NCBI GenBank assembly: GCA_002378605.1
Contig: DFSK01000038.1
Coordinates: 11,935-22,404 of the forward strand
DNA: 10,470 bases
Reading direction: 5' to 3'
Origin: Alphaproteobacteria bacterium UBA3439
Lineage (GTDB): Bacteria > Pseudomonadota > Alphaproteobacteria > Puniceispirillales > Puniceispirillaceae
Shown one piece after another: positions 6,628 to 10,470 of the stretch. The position numbers and the translations under genes are program-made. The notes below the pieces were generated by a model, which saw nothing but the letters and a program-made list of their open reading frames with translations, was not told the origin of the DNA and did no database searches. Numbering within the stretch: the first letter of the stretch is position 1; each line of letters opens with the position of its first letter.

Positions 6628-8148
6628 TTATGCAGTTTGTCTCAATTTATCACGGATCAACTTGAACAAAGGCAAGAGGATCAGCACGATCGCAATGACC
6701 GTGATCGGCCCCGCAATTGGCCGGTTGAAGAAAATCATCAAATCACCATCAGAGAACAAAAGTGACTGCCGCAATTTGGGTTCGGCAATTGGCCCAAGCA
6801 CAATCGCCAGAACCGCGGGTGCAACTGGATAATCCAGCAAGCGCAAGAAGAAAGCGCCAACACCAACAAACACCATCAACCATACGTCAAACATATCCTG
6901 ATAGGCCGCATAAGTTCCAACAAGCGACAGCACAAAGATCAGCGGCGCCAAAATCGTAAATGGCATCCGCAACATCCACAAGAACACCGGGATAAAGGCT
7001 AGATTGATCAGAACAGCAATCACGTTTGAGATATAGAATGATCCAATTAGCGGCCACACGAAATCAGGCTGGTTCGTAAATAGCAATGGCCCCGGCTGCA
7101 ATCCCCAAATCACCATACCGGCAAGAAGAACAGCCGTTGTTGGCGACCCCGGAATACCGAGCGTCATCATTGGCAACATTGCCCCTGTTGACGCCGAGTT
7201 ATTTGCTGCTTCAGGCGCCGCAACGCCGTCGATAGACCCTTTGCCATATTCACTTGGGTTACGCGATGTAAGTTTTGCCACACCATAGGCCATCAATGAC
7301 CCCGGGGTTGCCCCTGCGGCTGGCAGAATACCAACGAAAAAGCCAAGAAGCGAGCCGATAACAGTACCACGCCACGCATGTCTAAACTGCTTGATGGCAT
7401 CAATAACCGCCCGCGCCGACACGTCGACATTCGACATTGATGATCCGTAACGCGAGGTATTGATCGTCCAGAGCATCTCGCCAATACCGTAAACACCGAT
7501 GGCAAGAACAAGGAAGCGAATGCCATGTGAAAAACCAGTAATGTCAAAAAATATCAGACGCGGCTCTCCCGAGACAACGTCAAAACCAACAGTTGCCAAT
7601 ACAAGACCGATACAGATCGAAAAGATTGTCTTGGGAATATCATCACCGCCAAGACCAACAAAGGTTGCAAAGGCAAGCAACATCAAAGCAAAGACTTCAG
7701 GATCACCAAATGACAGGGCGACTGTTGCCAATAAGGGCGCAAAGGCGGTGAACATCACATTTGACACTGTGCCACCGGCAAATGACGCCAAGGCGGCGGC
7801 CACAAGCGCCACATGCGCCTTGCCAGCCAATGCCAATGGGCGACCGTCAAAGGTTGTCGCAACCGCGGTCGACGCCCCGGGAATGCCAAGCGTGATCGAT
7901 GATATCGCCCCGCCATACATTGCCCCATAATAAATCGAGGCTAGGAAAATCATCGGCGAGGTTGCGCCACCGGTAAATCCCTGAATGACGAAAGTGAATG
8001 GCAGCAAAATGGCAACACCATTCACCGATCCCAAACCGGGCATTGCACCAACGAACAAGCCTACAATAACGCCAATGATGGCAAGGCCTAGATTGATTGG
8101 CTCAAGCGCAATCAAAATACCATTAAAAAGCGATGCTAAAATATCCAT
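6628..8148 (-). CDS. tctA: Tripartite tricarboxylate transporter, large permease TctA
   Basis: The large membrane subunit of a Tct-type secondary importer, which moves carboxylates across the inner membrane driven by an ion gradient. It has 506 residues, the family's normal size, with about a dozen hydrophobic segments. The two-fold internal repeat of the family is plain: GAMPGLGSVNGVAILLPFTF (34-53) then TLGIPGAST (86-94) in the first half, and GILPAAGATPGSL (273-285) then TLGIPGSPTTAVLLAGM (329-345) in the second, about 243 residues apart. EAANNSASTGAMLPM precedes the second repeat's GIPG motif, as in TctA proteins. A GAGGAA ribosome site precedes the ATG. It is the third gene of tctCBA, 30 bases after tctB, and is closed by a strong terminator. 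The substrate (citrate, tricarballylate, aromatic or other carboxylate) cannot be read from the permease. Confidence 0.95.
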   Translation of the reverse strand: MDILASLFNGILIALEPINLGLAIIGVIVGLFVGAMPGLGSVNGVAILLPFTFVIQGFTGGATSPMIFLASIYYGAMYGGAISSITLGIPGASTAVATTFDGRPLALAGKAHVALVAAALASFAGGTVSNVMFTAFAPLLATVALSFGDPEVFALMLLAFATFVGLGGDDIPKTIFSICIGLVLATVGFDVVSGEPRLIFFDITGFSHGIRFLVLAIGVYGIGEMLWTINTSRYGSSMSNVDVSARAVIDAIKQFRHAWRGTVIGSLLGFFVGILPAAGATPGSLMAYGVAKLTSRNPSEYGKGSIDGVAAPEAANNSASTGAMLPMMTLGIPGSPTTAVLLAGMVIWGLQPGPLLFTNQPDFVWPLIGSFYISNVIAVLINLAFIPVFLWMLRMPFTILAPLIFVLSLVGTYAAYQDMFDVWLMVFVGVGAFFLRLLDYPVAPAVLAIVLGPIAEPKLRQSLLFSDGDLMIFFNRPIAGPITVIAIVLILLPLFKLIRDKLRQTA

Positions 8149-8178
8149 ATCTGTATTCCTCAGCTATCCGCGCAGTGA

Positions 8179-8709
8179 CTATAGAAAAATGTCGTACAAA
8201 GGAATGAACAGAGGTTCTGAAAATCCCTTTGGAAGGACAATGCGCATCGCAATGTCGAAAAAGAAAAAGCTGGTAACGACCAAGCCAATGGCAATCGACA
8301 ATGTTGCCCACCAGCTGTGGCGTCCCAAAAAGCGGACGTAGTAAATCATGAATGCTAGGATTGCACCGTAAAAGCCGGCAAGCTCGATCAAGATCAAAAA
8401 TCCCAAAAGGCCACCACCGACGACGAATAACATGCGCCGTCCATAACCATCCAGAAACTCTTCTTCTGACTGTGATGGCGGTGACGTTCTGCGGTACCAG
8501 TTGACCCCAATCCAAATCGAACAGATCAACATGATTGCGGACAACCAGAATGGCCAGAATCCGCTACCCGGACCTTCACCTTCAATCATCCAAATATTAT
8601 CAAATCGGGCGATATCAGGGTTCCAGGACGGGGCCTCACCTGATTTCCACATAAGGTATATTGAGAGGATTCCCAAGATAACTGCCGTTACAATTTCAGC
8701 TCTACGCAT
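8179..8709 (-). CDS. tctB: Tripartite tricarboxylate transporter, small permease TctB
   Basis: The small membrane subunit of the Tct importer, partner of TctA. It has 176 residues with four hydrophobic segments at about 5-22, 52-70, 92-125 (long, possibly two helices) and 134-153. A GPGSGFWPF motif at 46-54 just before the second segment is the usual TctB (DUF1468) signature. A charged cytoplasmic loop with SEEEF lies near 81-85. The ATG is preceded by GAGGAG at a good distance. It lies 34 bases after tctC and 30 before tctA, clearly co-transcribed. As in other systems its sequence is weakly conserved, so assignment rests on the motif, topology and position. Confidence 0.92.
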   Translation of the reverse strand: MRRAEIVTAVILGILSIYLMWKSGEAPSWNPDIARFDNIWMIEGEGPGSGFWPFWLSAIMLICSIWIGVNWYRRTSPPSQSEEEFLDGYGRRMLFVVGGGLLGFLILIELAGFYGAILAFMIYYVRFLGRHSWWATLSIAIGLVVTSFFFFDIAMRIVLPKGFSEPLFIPLYDIFL

Positions 8710-8743
8710 ACCCTAAAACTCCTCTCAATATTTTTTTACGACG

Positions 8744-9745
8744 CTATTTAATTGCGCCAGATGCTTTCAAGATTTTTGTATGGTTGGCAATTTGGTCTGC
8801 CCAGTAAGCCTTCAGCTCATCACCAGACATGAGATCACCCATAAGTGACTTCTTTGACTTGTAATTTTGCCAATCTGCTGAACTGTAAACCTTCGCAAAC
8901 AGATCAGTGTAGTAGGCTTGAGCTTTTTCAGACATGCCAGGGGCGCCAACAACAGACCGTTGCATGAAATATGACCAGCTAATCTGCTTACCGCCCGCAA
9001 ATACTTCACTCAATGTTGGAACATTTGGGAACATTGGTAGACGAGATTTCGTGAAGGCAACCAATGGAACCATATCGCCTGACTCGTAGAAACCAAGAGC
9101 TTCTGATGGGTTATTAACTGATGAATTCAACTGCTTACCAGCAACCTGCTTTGCAACAGCTCCGCCGCCCTTATATGGGATGTATTTCATTGACAAGCCA
9201 TAATTATCGTTCAAGAAGTCGGTAATGATGTTGTCTTCAGAGTTTTTGCCAGTACCACCCATTACCCACTTATTGCCATCAGCTTTTGCCTTGGCTAGGA
9301 AATCGGCAAATGTTTTCAGGCCACTATCTTTGTGTACCCAAAGCAAAAATGTATCTTCGGCCATACGAGCGACTGGAGCAAAGCTCAAGGAGTCAATTTT
9401 CAGGCCAGGCTGACGAAGCGGCGTTGTGTAAAACGAGTTCAATGTCACCATGATCGTGTGATCTGGATCATTTGCATCTCTCGCAGCAATCAAAGCCTCG
9501 GCACCTGAACCACCTGATTTGTTGGTTGGAACCAATGGCTTACTGGCAAGATTTTCTTTTTCGACAATTGCCTGCATCAAACGGGCCATTTTGTCAGCGC
9601 CGCCGCCTTTGCCTGCCATGATAATAAAGTCAATCGGCTTGGTAGGCTCCCAACCATGGCCGCCGGCAACGGCAATGCCTGACACTGACGTCGCTGCCAG
9701 AACCATACCAACTGCACCAAAAACTAATCTTTTAATGGACTTCAT
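8744..9745 (-). CDS. tctC: Tripartite tricarboxylate transporter substrate-binding protein (Bug family)
   Basis: The periplasmic binding protein that delivers substrate to TctAB. It has 333 residues from the start chosen here. Residues 1-27 are a signal peptide (MKSIKRLVFG, hydrophobic core, cleavage after AVA). The mature part has Bug-family landmarks: a GKGGGADKMAR loop at 45-55 that closes over the ligand carboxylate, YIPYKGGGAVAKQVAGK at 188-204, NNPSE at 211-215, and FPNVPTLSE at 239-247. Start: ATG at 9745 is preceded by AGGAGG five bases away. An in-frame ATG at 9772 also has a ribosome site (GGGGAGG), and a GTG at 9787 extends the frame further; 9745 gives the most normal signal peptide. 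First gene of tctCBA. No adjacent TctDE-type two-component system is present. The ligand is unknown; the family binds varied carboxylates and nicotinate-like acids. Confidence 0.93.
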   Translation of the reverse strand: MKSIKRLVFGAVGMVLAATSVSGIAVAGGHGWEPTKPIDFIIMAGKGGGADKMARLMQAIVEKENLASKPLVPTNKSGGSGAEALIAARDANDPDHTIMVTLNSFYTTPLRQPGLKIDSLSFAPVARMAEDTFLLWVHKDSGLKTFADFLAKAKADGNKWVMGGTGKNSEDNIITDFLNDNYGLSMKYIPYKGGGAVAKQVAGKQLNSSVNNPSEALGFYESGDMVPLVAFTKSRLPMFPNVPTLSEVFAGGKQISWSYFMQRSVVGAPGMSEKAQAYYTDLFAKVYSSADWQNYKSKKSLMGDLMSGDELKAYWADQIANHTKILKASGAIK

Positions 9746-9750
9746 AGTCT

Positions 9751-9756
9751 CCTCCT
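9751..9756 (-). promoter_or_regulatory. Ribosome binding site selecting the tctC start at 9745
   Basis: On the minus strand this reads AGGAGG, five bases before the ATG at 9745. It lies inside the reading frame of the longer version that starts at 9772, which has its own ribosome site just upstream. The site supports 9745 as the main start. Confidence 0.6.
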
Positions 9757-9815
9757 CTGGTTTATTTTGCATGGAGAACCTCCCCACACCCGTGCCATTC
9801 TTCTAACTCGATGGC

Positions 9816-9844
9816 TTTTTAAAGTTACTGCCTGAAATTGTCAG
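9816..9844 (-). promoter_or_regulatory. Candidate sigma-70 promoter of tctCBA
   Basis: CTGACA (9844-9839, 5 of 6 to the -35 consensus) and TAAAAA (9821-9816, 4 of 6 to the -10 consensus) are separated by 17 bases. The pair lies between the stress-protein stop and tctC and would give a leader of about 60 bases. Read-through from the upstream gene is also possible, since no terminator is seen in the 107-base gap. Confidence 0.35.
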
Positions 9845-9852
9845 ACCGACAC

Positions 9853-10470
9853 CTAATTTGTCATGATTACCGGAATCGTTGCGTGATCCACGATAAATTG
9901 GGTAGTGCCACCCCAAAGCCTTTCTAGATCGTGATGTTTACTATAGGCACCAAGCACCATCAGGTCTGCACCAACCGCTTTTGACTTATCCAAAAGCGCC
10001 TGCGCTGTTCGTGACTTGGTTTCGATTTCAAAAATGTCCGAAGAAATGCCATGCGCTGACAAATATGCTTGCAGTTCGGCTGGCTTTACGTTGACCTCTT
10101 TTGACTTGACGGTCAAAATTGTCACCGTTTTTGCCGCAGTAAGTATCGGCAAGCAGGTAATGACGGCGCGCGATGCTTCGCGTGACCCATCCCATGCGAT
10201 GGTGATATTGGTTCCCAAAATATCGGGAATCGCGCCGGCAGGTTCCGGACACATTAAAACTGGCCTGCCGGTATTGAACAAAGCCGCTTTAAGGGTATTC
10301 GCCCCGAGATTACGGTCAATGTCCGGCTTGGCCACGGCAATGATATCGGCAAGCCTGCCATGATGCCCAATCACATCAATCTGACGCCCTGCCTCTTCGA
10401 CAAAACTTGCCGTGACTGACTTTCCATCGGGCTTTTCAGACATGCGGATATTGAGGGTTTTGCTTAACGC
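9853..10470 (-). CDS. Tandem-domain universal stress protein, 5' end outside the window
   Basis: A cytosolic UspA-superfamily protein, usually nucleotide-binding and induced by stress or starvation. The frame is open to the window edge, so the start lies beyond 10470. The first visible part (about 75 residues, with GRLADIIAVAKPD and TGRPVLMCPEP) is the end of one Usp domain. A full second domain follows, beginning NITIAWDGSREASRAV and ending GAYSKHHDLERLWGGTTQFI then IPVIMTN. The tandem layout matches two-domain Usp proteins of about 280 residues. In the ATP-loop pattern G-x2-G-x9-G, the second glycine is serine (GAYS), so nucleotide binding may be altered in this domain. An in-frame ATG at 10443 falls within the first domain and is not the true start. 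It lies 107 bases upstream of tctC on the same strand. Confidence 0.88.
   Translation of the reverse strand, partial: ALSKTLNIRMSEKPDGKSVTASFVEEAGRQIDVIGHHGRLADIIAVAKPDIDRNLGANTLKAALFNTGRPVLMCPEPAGAIPDILGTNITIAWDGSREASRAVITCLPILTAAKTVTILTVKSKEVNVKPAELQAYLSAHGISSDIFEIETKSRTAQALLDKSKAVGADLMVLGAYSKHHDLERLWGGTTQFIVDHATIPVIMTN

Noticed and set aside
7499..7930. Plus-strand ORF of 143 codons opposite tctA
   Set aside because: It is low-complexity Ala/Lys/Pro sequence complementary to conserved TctA membrane segments, so it is a shadow.
8123..8515. Minus-strand ORF of 130 codons overlapping tctB in another frame
   Set aside because: tctB has the family motif and a ribosome site; this frame is Arg/Trp/His rich with no recognisable features.
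1..10470. Mobile element, CRISPR array, tRNA or rRNA
   Set aside because: I saw no transposase or integrase motifs, no regularly spaced direct repeats and no cloverleaf or rRNA-like sequence on either strand.

Overview
The window looks like chromosomal DNA of a Gram-negative proteobacterium, most likely an alphaproteobacterium. The signs are a Tat-exported multicopper oxidase, a tripartite tricarboxylate (Tct) transporter with a Bug-type binding protein, a DUF3144-like small protein and moderate GC of about half by eye. A marine lineage such as SAR116 would fit, but that is inference. I see no tRNA, rRNA, CRISPR array, insertion sequence or origin. The DNA is densely coding, and every gap is under 300 bases.

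Left block (1-1277, minus strand): a small DUF3144-like protein is followed 8 bases later by an exported one-haem cytochrome c, probably as a two-gene operon. Upstream of them, also on minus, is a compact ModE-like winged-helix regulator. It most likely starts at a TTG codon behind a textbook Shine-Dalgarno sequence.

Middle left (1401-3770, plus strand): a TupA-like tungstate/molybdate-binding periplasmic protein lies divergent to the regulator. A Tat-dependent multicopper oxidase with all copper ligand motifs follows it. The permease and ATPase genes (tupBC) normally found next to tupA are not in the window, so this is an orphan binding protein with a likely dedicated regulator.

Middle right (3815-6569, minus strand): a fumarylacetoacetate-hydrolase-family enzyme that resembles fumarylpyruvate hydrolases, then a start-less C-terminal remnant of a NitT/TauT-type ABC permease, then a large uncharacterised protein with a central P-loop kinase-like domain. 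The kinase-like gene begins about 24 bases past a strong terminator hairpin that closes the upstream transporter operon.

Right block (6628-10470, minus strand): a complete tctC-tctB-tctA operon encoding a secondary carboxylate importer (binding protein, small and large membrane subunits), with a candidate promoter upstream. A tandem-domain universal stress protein follows and runs off the right edge.

No clearly new multi-gene system is evident. The most unusual items are the orphan TupA/regulator/multicopper oxidase arrangement, the large P-loop protein behind a terminator, the permease fossil, and a cytochrome that lacks the usual methionine ligand.
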